Shown one piece after another: positions 1 to 11,346 of a stretch of 64,000 bases of DNA (positions are counted from its first letter, which is position 1; each line of letters starts with the position of its first letter). Position numbers and translations under genes: made by a program. The stretch comes from Liopterus haemorrhoidalis (taxonomy: Eukaryota; Arthropoda; Insecta; Coleoptera; Dytiscidae): assembly GCA_963971575.1 (NCBI GenBank), contig OZ020625.1, positions 21,380,474 to 21,444,473 on the forward strand, given 5' to 3'. Below the pieces are notes generated by a model that saw only the letters and a program-made list of their open reading frames with translations, did not search any database and was not told the DNA's origin.

Positions 1-543
1 CTATCGCATATAAACGAGTATTAACTTGCAAACTACAATATTTAAAAGGTTACGAACATGTTCAAACCTGCAAACGAAGCGCTTTTCTATTAAATATAAT
101 TAAAAACAATGTGTAAAAGTATTTTAATTTGGTTTCCTAAATAAAATTCGCATAAATTGCATTTATTTATTAATTAGATGTTCCAAGGGTGCCATACATA
201 TGAACAAGGCTGTATATATTTATATATATATATATATAATAAATATTCTATGAAATATATATATATAGTAAGTTTATTGACTACAATACATCATATCGTT
301 GTTTACAGTCAGTCAATTACATAGTTAGATATACAAATTATAAAAAAATAATAAGAATTTTATAAATATACACCAGTTTTGTGGTCTTATAGAGAAACTA
401 TTGATTTAGAAACTGTGATTATGTGTAGAAACGTGATTTAGTCCTCGTTATCGATAGATATATTTAAAAAATGTATTTTAGGAAAATCTTCTAATGAGAA
501 GACTGTCAAAATTGTGATTGACATGTCAAATATTTTGAATGTA
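1..543. other. AT-rich stretch without a recognisable gene
   Basis: No open frame with recognisable homology, splice-flanked exon or terminal repeat was seen. A TA-dinucleotide run lies at about 213-269. The sequence is as AT-rich as the introns and intergenic DNA elsewhere in the window. Confidence 0.6.
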
Positions 544-826
544 TAAGCAGTTCACTTTTGTAAGAACAAACTAGAACTGGTTATTTTGGCTACTTTTATG
601 GTGTGTTACTGACTTTAAATGTCAATTAAATATATTCCTTACGCTGTAAAACCGACTTTAGGTTGATAAGGTTATGATCATCATAATTAAGATATCATTT
701 TTCATTATGACATATGTTAAATGGATCGACATTTTAAAAAAGTGACATTTTTTAATACCAACATGACATACAGCTTCAAAGGTGCAAACTATTGTAATCA
801 AAATTCCCTCTTAGTATTCCCGCTTA
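544..826. mobile_element. TA-flanked MITE, family M1 (TAAGC.GTTCACTTT termini)
   Basis: The left end reads TAAGCAGTTCACTTTTG and follows a TA at 542-543; the right end is degenerate and is followed by TA at 827-828. The body is clearly homologous to the complete copy at 26047-26344 and to 30136 onwards. It has no coding capacity. TA duplication and short inverted ends are those of non-autonomous Tc1/mariner-type elements. Confidence 0.7.
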
Positions 827-944
827 TATATATTAATATTTATTTCATCAAACTTTCGATTATTACTCGTATAATAGTAAAAAAATATTACGATTATCAA
901 TGAAATATCGTGATAAAATATAAAAAACAAAAATACATATTATA

Positions 945-2181
945 CAAGGTGTCTCAAAAGAAATTTTATATTTAGTGGATCGATTAAAAAAAAAGTAAGC
1001 CGTATATAGAAAAAATGTTTATTAATTATTAAAATACACTTTTTGGGGATTTATTTCTTAAAAATAATATCGTCTAAATGTAGACCCTCGCGTTCTCGGC
1101 ACTCATTTAATCGAACAGTAAAATTACTTATGACGTCTCGGCAGGTGGACTCAGGGATGGCCGCCAGTGAAGTCGGTTTATTGGAGTAAACTTTAGATTT
1201 AAGATAACCCCATAGGAAAAAGTCCATAGGGGTTAAATCTGGACTGCGTGGAGGCCAATTTATGTCACCTCTCCGGGAGATCAATTTGCCTGAGAAAATT
1301 TCACGAACACGTGGCAGAGACATATTGGACGTGTGCGAAGTTGCTCCGTCCTGTTGGAACCATGTTCTTTGGTTATAGCCAGGAAAGTTTTGCAGTTCAG
1401 GTACCAAGAAGTTGTCTAACATCTCCACATAACACTCTGAATTCACTGTAACTGCACGCCCCCTTTCGTCTTCAAAAAAGTAAGGGCCGATAATTCCTCC
1501 CGCCGACATCGCAGCCCATACGGTCACTTTAGGCGAATGTAGGGGTTTCTGATGTTTGCGTTTCAGATTCGTTGCACTCCAGTAGCGGCATTTCTGCTTA
1601 TTTACGTGGCCATTAAGATGAAAATGAGTATCATCCGAAAACAAAATGTTGGTAAACTCTGACTGGCATCTTGGGGCTTTAATTCTTGCACCAATTGAAT
1701 TTTGTAGGGGTGCAGCTTTAGGTCTTTGTGCATAATGCGATGTAATGATGATCTATGCACATTTAAAGCACTTGCGCGCTTCCGAATTGAAAGGTTCGGG
1801 TCGTCACGAACCGACTGATTAACATTCTCCACGTTTTCTACCGTTCTTGATGACCTAGGTCGCCCGTATTTTGATTTATCCAGCGTTGTACCAGTCTCCT
1901 CAAACTTTTTAACCTAATGTCGAATGAGAGGAATGCTTGGCGCATCATTTAAGTGGCGAAAACCTCGAATACTGCAGAATTTTCTACGCGCTACAGTCGC
2001 CGAATCACCGTTTTTGTAAAACTCTCGCACGCATACCGCGCGGTCTTCTCCCGAGAAACGCTCCATAGCGACTGCATTCCCAAGAGCCAGGCTACCGATT
2101 GACATAACCCCCGCGCCCCTCGGATACGTTGCGTTCACGCAGTAAGCTAAATAAATATAAAATTTCTTTTGAGACACCTTG
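945..2181 (-). mobile_element. Mariner-like element of the DD41D type, decayed copy
   Basis: Inverted ends CAAGGTGTCTCAAAAG at 945 and its complement ending at 2181, about 30 bp long, flanked by TA at 943-944 and 2182-2183. Length 1237 bp against 1310-1318 bp for the better preserved copies at 15684-17001 and 47238-48547. It lacks two stretches present in those copies, one before the first catalytic aspartate and one near the C-terminus. Confidence 0.9.
1051..2105 (-). pseudogene. DD41D mariner transposase, frameshifted
   Basis: Three out-of-phase pieces (about 1914-2105, 1602-1832, 1051-1644) together correspond to the 375-378 aa transposase read intact at 15790-16926. The HTH region is in the first two pieces. 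The third keeps a first-aspartate motif (FSDDTHFHLNG), WFQQDGATSHT and SPDLTPMDFF. Residues between the HTH and the first aspartate are deleted, and about 17 residues after the third aspartate are missing. It is certainly inactive. It should once have cut at the inverted ends and inserted at TA. Confidence 0.85.
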
Positions 2182-2237
2182 TACATGATAGTGTGTTAAA
2201 ACGTATTATTCACAATTATGCTGTTTTGGTCACTTAC

Positions 2238-2416
2238 ATTCCAAGTTATAATATTCTTGATAGTTGTATACAGCAGTATGTCTTTTTCTCTTATTCTTGT
2301 TTTTAGATTTTAAAAATTTTCGGTTGTCGTCTTCATCTACTTCTCCACTTTCTGTGAACTTCCATAGTTTTGAATTCGAAGACACTGCTACAATATAAAA
2401 AGTACTATTTCGATAA
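2238..2416 (-). CDS. Candidate internal exon of an unidentified host gene
   Basis: On the minus strand a strong acceptor (TTTCTTTTGTTTTGCAG, AG at 2418-2417) precedes 179 bp of open frame, followed by donor GTAAGT at 2237-2232. The encoded segment, about 59 residues, contains KLWKFTESGEVDEDD and then a very basic run rich in K, R and N (KSKNKNKRKRH), followed by YNYQEYYNLE. The acidic-then-basic pattern could be a nuclear localisation signal, but no family is recognised. Flanking exons are not found in the window. It lies between a mariner and a MITE, outside the duplicated units. Could also be an exon captured in a TE. Confidence 0.45.
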
Positions 2417-2513
2417 CTGCAAAACAAAAGAAATTTATAATTAATATTTTTGCACAGAATTCAAATAACAAAGATATGGCAAAGAGTCAGATCAATTCTG
2501 TAAAAAGTTACTA

Positions 2514-3037
2514 TAGTCGGATTGCTGATAGGTGACTGTTACATGTATGTATCAAGTAGTACATCATATAATAATCTAGTTACCATTTTTCAGCGATTTT
2601 AAAAATGTTTTTTGTTATTTGTCTTAACTGTCAGTGTCTGGTAATAAATATTTATTAAAATATGGCTTGCCGCTAATTATAAAATTCACAAACTTTAATT
2701 TTAAATCTGCTGGAATAAACAACAAATTATAATCCAAAATTTACGTACGAGTATAAATTTTTCCTTATTTATAATTATTACCTTAAATTAATAATTTTGT
2801 TTGTTTGAGTACTGCTGTAAATTTATTTTAGCGCTCTAATTAGTAAAGATATCTACGAATCATGCCGTTTCTTTCTAATGCTTTGTTTTTTATTCAAATA
2901 ATTTTGAAGGTTAGTTGTCAACTTGGATCACTATACGTTACTATGGGTATGCAAATAATGATATAGACAGAGAAAGCATATAGTATTGAATATCGATACT
3001 TGTAGCAACGAACAGTCACTTATCAGCAATCCGTCTA
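2514..3037. mobile_element. TA-flanked MITE with ~28 bp inverted ends
   Basis: Left end TAGTCGGATTGCTGATAG after TA (2512-2513); right end is the complement of TAGACGGATTGCTGATAAG before TA (3038-3039). 524 bp, no coding capacity. TSD and end structure fit a non-autonomous Tc1/mariner element. Only one copy is seen in this window. Confidence 0.75.
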
Positions 3038-3094
3038 TATGAGGGTTGCCTTTTATATTTCTGGATTTGAGATAAAAGCATATTATTACTAGTC

Positions 3095-3300
3095 AGTGGC
3101 ACAGCCAAGGGGGGGGATGTCGATGGGCCTCGACCCCTCCCAGGGCCAGCAGAATGGGCAAAATTTTTATACAATACCAACAGATTACACGGCGCTGCTC
3201 GGGGAGTTGAAGATAAAATTTGTTAACCACAACAGTAATTAATTTTTAAATTACTTTATTGTAAACAATATTGGCATTTTTTTTTTTTTTTTTTCTTATA
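3095..3300. repeat. Degenerate interspersed repeat and poly-T tract
   Basis: A GC-richer islet at 3095-3215 with a run of eight G and a CTCGACCCCTCC-like segment stands out from the AT-rich surroundings and resembles decayed repeat ends; it is followed by a T18 tract near 3278-3295. No gene seen. The assignment to a repeat is inference from composition only. Confidence 0.3.
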
Positions 3301-3446
3301 AATAAACATTTTTTTAAGATAGCCTATTCTTGATAAAGCGACATAATTATTGTTCAAGTGAAAATACATCACTTTCCGAATATGCTCCAACGAATTATAT
3401 GAACGGGAGCTTTGATCCTTTTTCCCCCCTGACACATCGACTAAAC

Positions 3447-3625
3447 CAGTGTTTCTCAAACCTTAGACATATGCAGGCTACTTTACAGAATTCAACACTT
3501 ACCTCGGACCACCAACATCAAAAAAAACATTTTTTTTGCGTAAAGGCCCATTATTAATTCTAATGAAATTTTGTTTGCGCGGACCACCAAGAACTGCCCC
3601 ACGGATCACCTGTTTAGAAACACTG
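3447..3625. mobile_element. hAT-type MITE
   Basis: Termini CAGTGTTTCTCAAAC and (complement) CAGTGTTTCTAAACA. Flanking octamers gactaaac (3439-3446) and gagtaaac (3626-3633) agree at 7 of 8 positions, as expected for the 8 bp duplication of hAT elements, and CAGTG is a usual hAT terminus. 179 bp, non-coding. Confidence 0.75.
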
Positions 3626-3789
3626 GAGTAAACCATTCGCCCAGTAAAATGATAAAACTGTTTTAAACAACTAATTACTCGATTCAGGTAAGATAAAGTA
3701 GAAATCTAGCTGCGTTATTACCTTCATAATGTAATTTTAAAACGGCTCCTCGTGAAATAGAGAAGAAATAGCAGAAATATAATAAAAAA

Positions 3790-4514
3790 TTGATGTGATG
3801 TGTGAATTTTCACACATTTCAGAGTTTCGCAGGTATTTAGTAAGTGAATGATGATTATTTGGGATGCCAAAACAAATTTTATGTTAAAATATTTTTTTGT
3901 TTATTTTAATTCGAATGCCTCATTTCATTATTTAGGTTTCTAAATACATATGTGCAGTATTTTTTTTATATATAGCAAGGTTCATTAAGATTTTGAAAAT
4001 TGCGCCTATGGCTTCTATTGGTTGTTTTAAATCATAAGTTCCGCCCCTCTGATTTCGTATACATTAAAACAGAATTAAATTATAATTTCAACACTTTCCA
4101 GTGGTTATTAAATTTATGCTTTTAAGAATTAAATGGAACATTTGCCAAAATATAACTAGAATTTTGACAAAATAATTTAAACAAAATAAAAATTAAAAAA
4201 AAAAAACAGAAAGAATGAAATTGTGACAAGAAGCGAACTGTAATTTGCAACTTAGGAAGCGAGATCTCTAACCACTACACCATGAAGACAAACTGTTCTT
4301 GGTTCTTGAGTTATCGTGTATACATTCATACAGACACACACACAAACACAGACACACATACAAACACACAGGCACGCACACATACGGATGGCACTACGAA
4401 AATAGGTTTTTTGGATTCCCTGGACCATGAAACGTGGTCATCAGTCAAAATCTCGACATCGAAAATTTTCGCGATTACAATACTTGCCCCTTATATATTA
4501 AGGTCGGGCAAGTA
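3790..4514 (+). mobile_element. Family X repeat, copy X1 (variant 3' end)
   Basis: Starts after an A-run with TTGATGTG, then the palindrome-containing GTGTGAATTTTCACAC and a GTTTCGCAGGTATTTAG segment shared by all family X copies (3790, 5515, 7008-8065 reversed, 49149, 53045). Its distal half differs from X3-X5: it ends in ATATTAAGGTCGGGCAAG followed by A-rich DNA. A reverse-oriented tRNA-like segment is at 4223-4290 and a CA-rich run at 4330-4385. No transposase or RT is encoded; non-autonomous. Confidence 0.75.
4223..4290 (-). repeat. tRNA-like segment inside family X1
   Basis: On the minus strand TGGTGTAGTGGTTAGAG matches a tRNA A box, and about 45 nt later AGTTCGCTTCT approximates a B box. 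No full cloverleaf was verified. It is a tRNA-derived module within a repeat and probably not a functional tRNA gene. A near-identical segment lies in X2 (5930-5995). Confidence 0.55.
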
Positions 4515-4639
4515 AAAAAACAATTTACAACTTAATTAACGGTACATCAATATATACATAAGTTATTAATGTGAACAAGCAGTTACTATATAGTAGATGC
4601 AATAAAACTATTGTTTAAAATTCTGAACTTTTCAGCTCA

Positions 4640-5512
4640 AGAGATCCATATACTTGGACCTCTTTTCTTCCTCCTTGAGAGAGATATTCTTCTTAGCTGG
4701 ACTTGAGAATCACAAACATCTGTTTGGGGAAGGAGTAATTCCTATAAATACGGCACTTGGAATTTTCCACCACCGATTCTATGTCAGAACGGACGTACGG
4801 TATAACCGGTATTTGATCAATACCATAGGCATGTCTAAGATGATAGTAGAGCACGCGGAAAGCAGCATTATGTCGAAACACGTAGCTCGACGCTGCAAGA
4901 GATGGACAAGCAGACCGAATGTGCATAATCGTTTCAGAATGGTGGTGGCACAACCTACAGAGTGTGGACTCCGCTATTTGGAATATGCGGGCCCTGTACG
5001 CCAAAGTATTTATAACACCATCCTAACACGCAAACACAAAACCCTCTGTTTCCGATCTCAAACCAGCAGACTTAAGAAACGAAAACGTTAGTTCGGTGGA
5101 CAACTCTAGACTTTTAATATGTTTGAAGAACACAGAGTGCATACTTTTACTCATGTGTTCTTTTGTCAACATGTCTGTCTCGCCTCGTTTCACCGAACTG
5201 GTAACTCTGTTGTACTCCTGCCGAGAGAGTTGTACTCCAGCGTTTTCCCTGGCGGGACTCAAGTCTGCCAGGTTAAATCTCGTTGCTGCTCTTCGCGTTG
5301 CCTGGTAAAGAAACGCCCCTTTGCCACTAAATTCGTGCTCACTAACGAATTTTAATAGTGGGTCCTGACTTCTGAGGATACTGTTAGCTGTAACCAGGAC
5401 GAGTCGATCGTGCAAACACTCCAGATTTAGTAATCCCCGACCCCCATTTTTACGAGGGAGGTAAATGCGCTGCACAGAAGATTTCGGGTGAAGACTTCGG
5501 TTGATGTTCATT
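4640..5512 (-). pseudogene. RLE-LINE (R2/R4-Dong group) ORF fragment
   Basis: Two overlapping minus-strand pieces. Upstream part (5023-5512) has a LPRKNGGRGLLN motif typical of the region after the RT domain. The downstream part (about 4693-5004) has a CCHC knuckle CRLCHHHSETIMHIRSAC (CX2CX7HX4C), followed by the start of the restriction-like endonuclease region, where it is truncated. These LINEs cut target DNA with a restriction-like nuclease and copy RNA in place. The fragment lacks the RT domain and is shifted between the pieces near 5010. It is bracketed by X1 and X2 in the same orientation. Confidence 0.7.
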
Positions 5513-5514
5513 GT

Positions 5515-6208
5515 AAAGTGTGAATTTTCACACATTTCAGAGTTTCGCAGGTATTTAGTAAGTGAATGATGATTATTTGGGATGCCAAAACAAATTTTAT
5601 GTTAAAATATTTTTTTGTTTATTTTAAATCGAATGCCTCATATCATTATTTAGGTTTCTAAATACATATGTGCAGTAATTTTTTTATATAGCAAGGTTCA
5701 TTAAGATTATGAAAATTGCGCCTATGGCTTCTATTGGTTGTTTTAAATCATAAGTTCCGCCCCTCTGATTTCGTGTCCCCTTGATTATAATTTCAACACT
5801 TCCCACTGGTTATTAAATTTATGCATTTATTAATTAAATGCAAGATTTGCCGAAATATAACTAGAATTTTGACAAAATAATTTAAACAAAATAAAATTAA
5901 AAAAAAAAAAACAGAAAAAATAAAATTGTGACAAGAAGCGAACTGTAATTTGCAACTTAGGAAGCGAGATCTCTAACTACTACACCATGAAGACAAACTG
6001 TTCTTGGTTCTTGAGTTATCGTGTATACATTCATACAAACACACACACAAATACAGACACACATACACACACACACATACGGATGGCACTACGAAAATAA
6101 GTTTTTTGGATTCCCTGGACCATGAAACGTGGTCAGAAGTCAAAATCTCGACATCGAAAATTTTCGCGATTACAATACTTGCCCCTTATATATTAAGGTC
6201 GGGCAAGT
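5515..6208 (+). mobile_element. Family X repeat, copy X2 (5'-truncated)
   Basis: Begins with AAGTGTGAATTTTCACAC, lacking the first bases of the family, and runs collinear with X1 to the same GGTCGGGCAAG end. It carries the same tRNA-like segment (5930-5995, minus) and a CA-rich run (6040-6080). The LINE fragment upstream ends at its start. Non-coding. Confidence 0.7.
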
Positions 6209-6214
6209 AAAAAA

Positions 6215-6625
6215 ACAATTTACAACTTAATTAATGGTAAGCCTGCTCATTCTCAGCTACCTTTTCTGGAATATGGTCCCACCAGTTGTTGCCAGATGGT
6301 AACCCGTACTTTTTGCAGAGATTCCAGTGTACTGCGGTGGCCACTTTGTTGTGCCGCAAAAAGTAGTCTGTCTGGACGATTTTTTTGCAGCAACAAATAA
6401 GGTGTTCTACTGTCTCATCAGCTTCCTTGCATAGACGGCATTTACTGTCCTTCTGGGTCTTGTGAATTTTTGCGTTCATTGCATTCGTGGAGAGTGCTTG
6501 CTCTTGTGCTGCAAGTATGAGGCCTTCCGTTTCTTTCTTGAGCGTGCCTTTCTTCAGCCACTGCCAAGTTTCTCTTCATCTACTTTTCCTTTAATTGAGT
6601 TAAAGGGCAAGTTATTGTTATTGTA
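6215..6625 (-). pseudogene. Second RLE-LINE fragment with CCHC knuckle
   Basis: Minus-strand frame 6231-6620 encodes CRLCKEADETVEHLICCC (CX2CX7HX4C) followed by a segment alignable with 4693-5004 (FLRHNKVATAVHWNLCKKYG versus VFRHNAAF...). It diverges strongly from the Dong-like copies, so it is another lineage of the same LINE group. Truncated at both ends and abutting the long TTA microsatellite. Confidence 0.65.
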
Positions 6626-7003
<378 letters not shown>

Positions 7004-7007
7004 TTTT

Positions 7008-8065
7008 AGGGTTTTGTAGGTATGACCAAAAAACCCTTATACCGTCATTTTGTCGTCTGTCTGTCTGTCTGTCTGTCTGTCTGTTCGGTAAAAATTGTAG
7101 CCAAACGGCTAAACCTAGAGAGTTGAAATTTGGCATGCTTATACAACTCTTTGACCCGCACATAGGAAAAATACTAAAACATCTAAAAAACATATCCCCC
7201 TAAAAATATAAACAAACATGTGCTCATCGAAAAAAACAATATTTTTTTATAATTTTGAGTAGGGTATCAAATGAAAGCCCTTGATACGTGGATTAACGGT
7301 CAAATTTTTATTTTTGCAAAATAAATTATTTTGAAGCGTTTTTTGCCAAAATTGTGCAAAAATTTTTTTGTCCCACACCCTGTAGCCCAGAAGGTTTAAA
7401 CTAAAAATCTGAAAAAATTCTAAGTAATGTACATTGGTGTGAACCGGAATAGTACACAGGAATTTTTGATCAGATTACGTTTTTGGAAAAAAACGCATTT
7501 TTTGTGATTTTTGGCTAATAATGTACACAAGTTATAGCTTTGTAACACGCTACACTGGAACGTGTATGCTGGTGTAGTGGTATTTGTCGCTGATTTTTCA
7601 ACCAAGTAACCCGATCCGAAAGGGATCGAACCCTGTGAGAAGAGACTATATTATTTTTTGTTTTTTTTTTTAATTTTTATATTGTTTAAATTATTTTTTC
7701 AAAATTCTAGTTGTATTTTGGCAAATATTGCATTTAATTTTTAAAAGCGTAAATTTAACAACCAGTGGAAATTGTTTAAATTATAATTTAATTCTGTTTC
7801 AATGTACACGAAATCAGAGGGACGGAACTTATAACAACCAATGGAAGCCATAGGCGTAATTTTTAAAATTTTTAATGAACCTTGCTATATAAAAAAAATA
7901 CTACACATATTTAGAAACTTAAATAATGGTATTAGGAGTTCGAATTAAAATTAACAAAAAAAATATTTTAATATAAAATTTGTTTTCGCATCCAAAATAA
8001 TCATCATTCACTTACTAAATACCTGCAAAACCCTGAAATGTGTGAAAATTCACACTTCACATCAA
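7008..8065 (-). mobile_element. Family X repeat, full-length copy X3
   Basis: Reversed full-length copy: AGGGTTTTGTAGGTATGACC at 7008 and the complement of TTGATGTGAAGTGTGAA at 8065, bounded by T/A runs. Includes a GTCT tetranucleotide run (7051-7084). Inverted subterminal motif AGGGTTTTG(C/T)AGGTAT occurs near both ends. A tRNA-like segment with a good A box (TGGTGTAGTGG, near 7569) and perfect B box (GGATCGAACCC, near 7623) lies in the middle, about 7565-7640. No protein encoded. Confidence 0.8.
7565..7640 (+). repeat. tRNA-like segment inside family X3
   Basis: A-box match TGGTGTAGTGG followed after about 54 nt by GGATCGAACCC, which satisfies the B-box consensus GWTCRANNC. Sequence between the boxes differs from that in X1/X2, X4 and X5. 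Acceptor-stem pairing could not be demonstrated by eye. It may serve as an internal Pol III promoter or be a fossil. Confidence 0.5.
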
Positions 8066-8089
8066 TTTTTTTTATAAATAATCACGGAC

Positions 8090-8935
8090 TTAGTCCGGGA
8101 CTTACAACCGTACGGACCAAAGTCAAGTATCGGCTGCTTTCCTAAATTGTTCCTCGTCTAGTCTAGTATGGTGTGGTGGTATTTTATATTAACGAGGGCG
8201 GAGATTGTAGCGTTTCTGCTTTTGTGTTGTGTCGGGTTGTTTTGTTTGTTCTTCTGATGCTTCAGAAGTCGGTTCTCGATTTCTGGTTTTGGGTTGTGTT
8301 GTTCTGTGTAGTTTTTGTGTGTTTTGTGACGGTTGAACGTCTTGTTCCGTGTGGTTGGACTCTTGTGACGGTACTTGTGTAGGTTGTGTATGTGCCATTT
8401 GTTCGTCTTGTGTGGATATAGGGTGCTGTGATATGTGTTCTATATTGTGTAGAGCTATTCTCGGTGTATGTTGTGTGAAAGGTGTAATGTCGTGTGTTAT
8501 GTTTAAGAATTTTCTTACTATATGACATGTGTTTATAATTACAGCTTTTTGTGTCTGTATATATGTGTTCTGTTTAAGTTTAGTATGTGTAAGCTATTAT
8601 GTATTGTTTGTGGGATGACCCCCGTCGAACTGATAACTATTGGTACCCTGAAGACCTTCTCCATTTTCAGGAGAATTTTCAGTTCAACAGCAAGGTCAGT
8701 GTATTTTCTATGTTTTTCGACGTGTGTGTTGTGTAATTTGTGTGTATTGGGCACTGCTATATCGATAAGGTAGATGATTTTTTTCAGTTTTGTCAATGAG
8801 GTTGATGTCTGGTCTGTTGTGATGAATTGTTTTCTCTGTAAGTAAAGTTCTATCCCAGTAAAGTCTGTGCGTGTCATTTTCTAATATGTTGTTGGTGTGT
8901 ATTTGTAGTATGGTGTGTCGTCTGTAGAGATTATT
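8090..8935 (-). pseudogene. RLE-LINE C-terminus (restriction-like endonuclease domain)
   Basis: Minus-strand pieces, shifted relative to each other, encode WDRTLLTEKTIHHNRPDI followed by IIYLIDIAVPNTHKL, EKHRKYTDLAVELK and PIVISSTGVIP. The RPD...D arrangement is the nuclease core of R2/R4-group LINEs. A further C-terminal extension (8189-8398) is rich in T, Q and P and ends KRYNLRPR. Start and RT domain are absent; a short palindrome CGGACTTAGTCCG is at 8086-8098. A truncated, dead copy from a different lineage than the Dong-like pieces. Confidence 0.75.
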
Positions 8936-8944
8936 ATTATTATT

Positions 8945-10098
8945 TATGGGGTTTGTCAGGTCTTGACAAGCGTCCACTAATCTCAAACTTCAGCAACCTT
9001 TTGAGCCGCGGTCATACTAGAGACTAGTAGAGCTAAATACACACGACTGCATCCCAAACCCTGGCGATATGCAGCCGCGGAAATTACGCTAGATCCAGTG
9101 CCCGCACAATGCGGAGTGACCCTAGCAGCACTGCTTTCTGCATCCTGCAGATCAAAGAGTTGGCAGAAGATCTGCAGACGGGAATGGACTCAATTTCCCT
9201 TCGATAGGAGGTTTTCATACCACCCAAAACACCAACTATCAGGACTACAAGCTTAACTTTATACCCGGGATACAGGCTTTCTAAGCTCGGACAAGCGGTC
9301 CATATACTTGGATCTCTTNNNNNNNNNNNNNNNNNNNNNNNNNNNNNNNNNNNNNNNNNNNNNNNNNNNNNNNNNNNNNNNNNNNNNNNNNNNNNNNNNN
9401 NNNNNNNNNNNNNNNNNNNNNNNNNNNNNNNNNNNNNNNNNNNNNNNNNNNNNNNNNNNNNNNNNNNNNNNNNNNNNNNNNNNNNNNNNNNNNNNNNNNN
9501 NNNNNNNNNNNNNNNNNNCAATAAATTCGGCACTTGGAATTTTCCACCACCGATTCTATGTCAGAAGGGACGTACGGTATAACCGGTATTTGGTCAATAC
9601 CATAGGCATGTCTAAGATGATAGTAGAGCACGCGGAGAGCAGCATTATGTCGAAACACGTAGCTCGACGCTGCAAGAGATGGACAAGCAGACAGAATGTG
9701 CATTATCGTTTCAGAATGGTGGTGGCACAACCTACAGAGTGTGGACTCCGCTATTTGGAATATGTGGGCCCTGTATGCCAAAGTAGTTATAACACCATCC
9801 TGACACGCAAACACAAAACCTTCTGTTTCCGATCTCAAACCAGCAGACTTAAGAAACGAGAACGTGAGTTCGGTGGACAACTCTAGACTTTTAATATGTT
9901 TGAAGAACACAGAGTGCATACTTTTACTCATGTGTTCTTTTGTCAACATGTCTGTCTCGCCTCGTTTCACCGAACCGGTAACTCTGTTGTACTCCTCCCG
10001 TAAGAGTTGTACTCCAGCGTTTTCCCTGACGGGACTCAAGTCTTCCAGGTTAAATCTCGTTGCTGCTCTTCTTCTTCTTATTATTATTATTATTATTA
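8945..10098 (-). pseudogene. Dong-like RLE-LINE 3' portion, with assembly gap
   Basis: Minus strand: from the TTA run at 10075-10098 the frame encodes TRFNLEDLSPVRENAGVQL, the CCHC knuckle CRLCHHHSETIMHILSAC, then enters a 200 bp N gap (9319-9518). It resumes with the end of the nuclease domain (KVKLVVLIVGVLGGM...SLRIVRALDLA). A 3'UTR follows to 8945, next to TTA repeats. 5'-truncated; compare 40637-41720, which has no gap and shows the KPDITLLD nuclease motif. Confidence 0.75.
9319..9518. other. Assembly gap (200 N)
   Basis: Exactly 200 unknown bases inside the Dong-like LINE. The unit B counterpart covers this part without a gap, so the missing sequence is probably LINE. Confidence 0.99.
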
Positions 10099-11020
10099 TA
10101 CATGCACCAAAACGTGGCAACGTTGGATGTCACAAAGTACCCTGTGTAACACAGTACCCACACTTCCCTTACCCGTAAAGTGAACTAAACTTATGCGCGG
10201 GCGATAAAAATTGTATATTTTGAGAAATTTAACTATAAACAGTAAAGAGTTTTATGAAAACTTAATGAAAATGTTTTTCAATAATGCTATGAAATTTTTT
10301 TAAATAATACTTTCATTTTTTTAAACAAAAATTTCCATTTCAATGTTTTTAAAACGTCAATTAAATTAAAAAAAAAAAAACGCTAAAAAGTCGCTAGCAT
10401 TGGACAAAACCCCTACCGCCCACCAAAAAATTCCTACCGCCCACTAGTGGCCGGTAATAATGGATTACCCATTGCTAACCCAAATATCTATTTTAAATAT
10501 TTAATAAACAAAATATCTCTAAAATAAACTGTTATTAAGAATGAGAAAATGAGTGGACAATAATGGTGGTTTGATCGAACATTTGTAATTTTTTTTTTTT
10601 TTTCGTAAAATAATTTTTTTTTCTAAATAGTCAAATAGTTTATTTTAGAGATATTTTGTTTCTTTTTTTATTGTTTTCAAAGCTTGCTACGTTCAACTTT
10701 GTAAAACTTATGTTGATTATTATTTTGTAAATAAATGGTCGCCATTTTGAAATGGTTAACATAAAAATATGATTTTTTGGTGTCATTGTAAAGCTAATTT
10801 AATTTACTTTTTCGAAAAAAATATAAAATTATCGATTCCCTATGCTAGATCAAAAGTTGACATCATTTCCGGTGAAACCGGAAGTGCCTCAGAATTCTTA
10901 TAGTAACCTTTAGATGGGCCTTTTTGTCTAGTTTAACTTTTGTTCTGAAGATTTTTTGTATCTTTACAAATAAAGGAGATTTTCGGGGTGCCCCGTTTCA
11001 AACAAACACCCTGTATAATT
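10099..11020. repeat. Non-coding repeat block with 26 bp inverted repeat and a MITE half
   Basis: No gene. Holds a duplicated CCTACCGCCCAC motif (10411 and 10433), an inverted repeat ACAAAATATCTCTAAAATAA (from about 10508) with its complement near 10640-10662, and from about 10690 to 11018 the right half of the MITE family complete at 18344-18650, ending GGTGCCCCGTTTCAAAC...ACCCTGTA. Collinear copy in unit B at 41721-42640. Confidence 0.6.
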
Positions 11021-11292
11021 GTCAGGTAAGTTGGGTAAATTACACAGGTCTACAAAAAAAATATTTTTTTTTTGAGTCTTTTTTAATGACTATTTTCTGA
11101 TTCTTTATATCGAAAAATAACTAAAACCTTCGTTTATTTTTGAAAAACTTTGCTTTTGTACATTTTACAACGATCAATATATATTTATTTATTTTTATGA
11201 CCATATAAGGAGAAGCGCGTTATATTAAGTAAGGGTGGGGACGAGCGGGTGGAAAGCAAGTGGCATTTCACTTACGTGGTTCATAGTCGGTA

Positions 11293-11304
11293 TGCGCATG
11301 CGCA
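11293..11304. promoter_or_regulatory. NRF-1-like palindrome upstream of repeated gene
   Basis: TGCGCATGCGCA matches the NRF1 consensus exactly and lies 43 bp before the ATG at 11347 in a locally GC-richer segment. Same in unit B at 42896-42907. That it drives the following pseudogene's ancestor is inference. Confidence 0.4.
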
Positions 11305-11346
11305 TTGCAGCAATACAACGCATTTTGTGTGGCGGCAGATCCAAAA

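Noticed and set aside
4654..5355. Plus-strand frames of 70-145 residues over the LINE
   Set aside because: They are shadows of the minus-strand LINE, which has the CCHC and LPRKNGGRG motifs.
8173..8773. Plus-strand hydrophobic frames that look like membrane proteins
   Set aside because: Antisense of the T/Q/P-rich LINE C-terminus; the valine- and phenylalanine-rich pattern is a by-product.
9084..10120. Open frames running through the N block
   Set aside because: The gap translates as unknown residues; real coding evidence exists only on either side, on the minus strand, as LINE.
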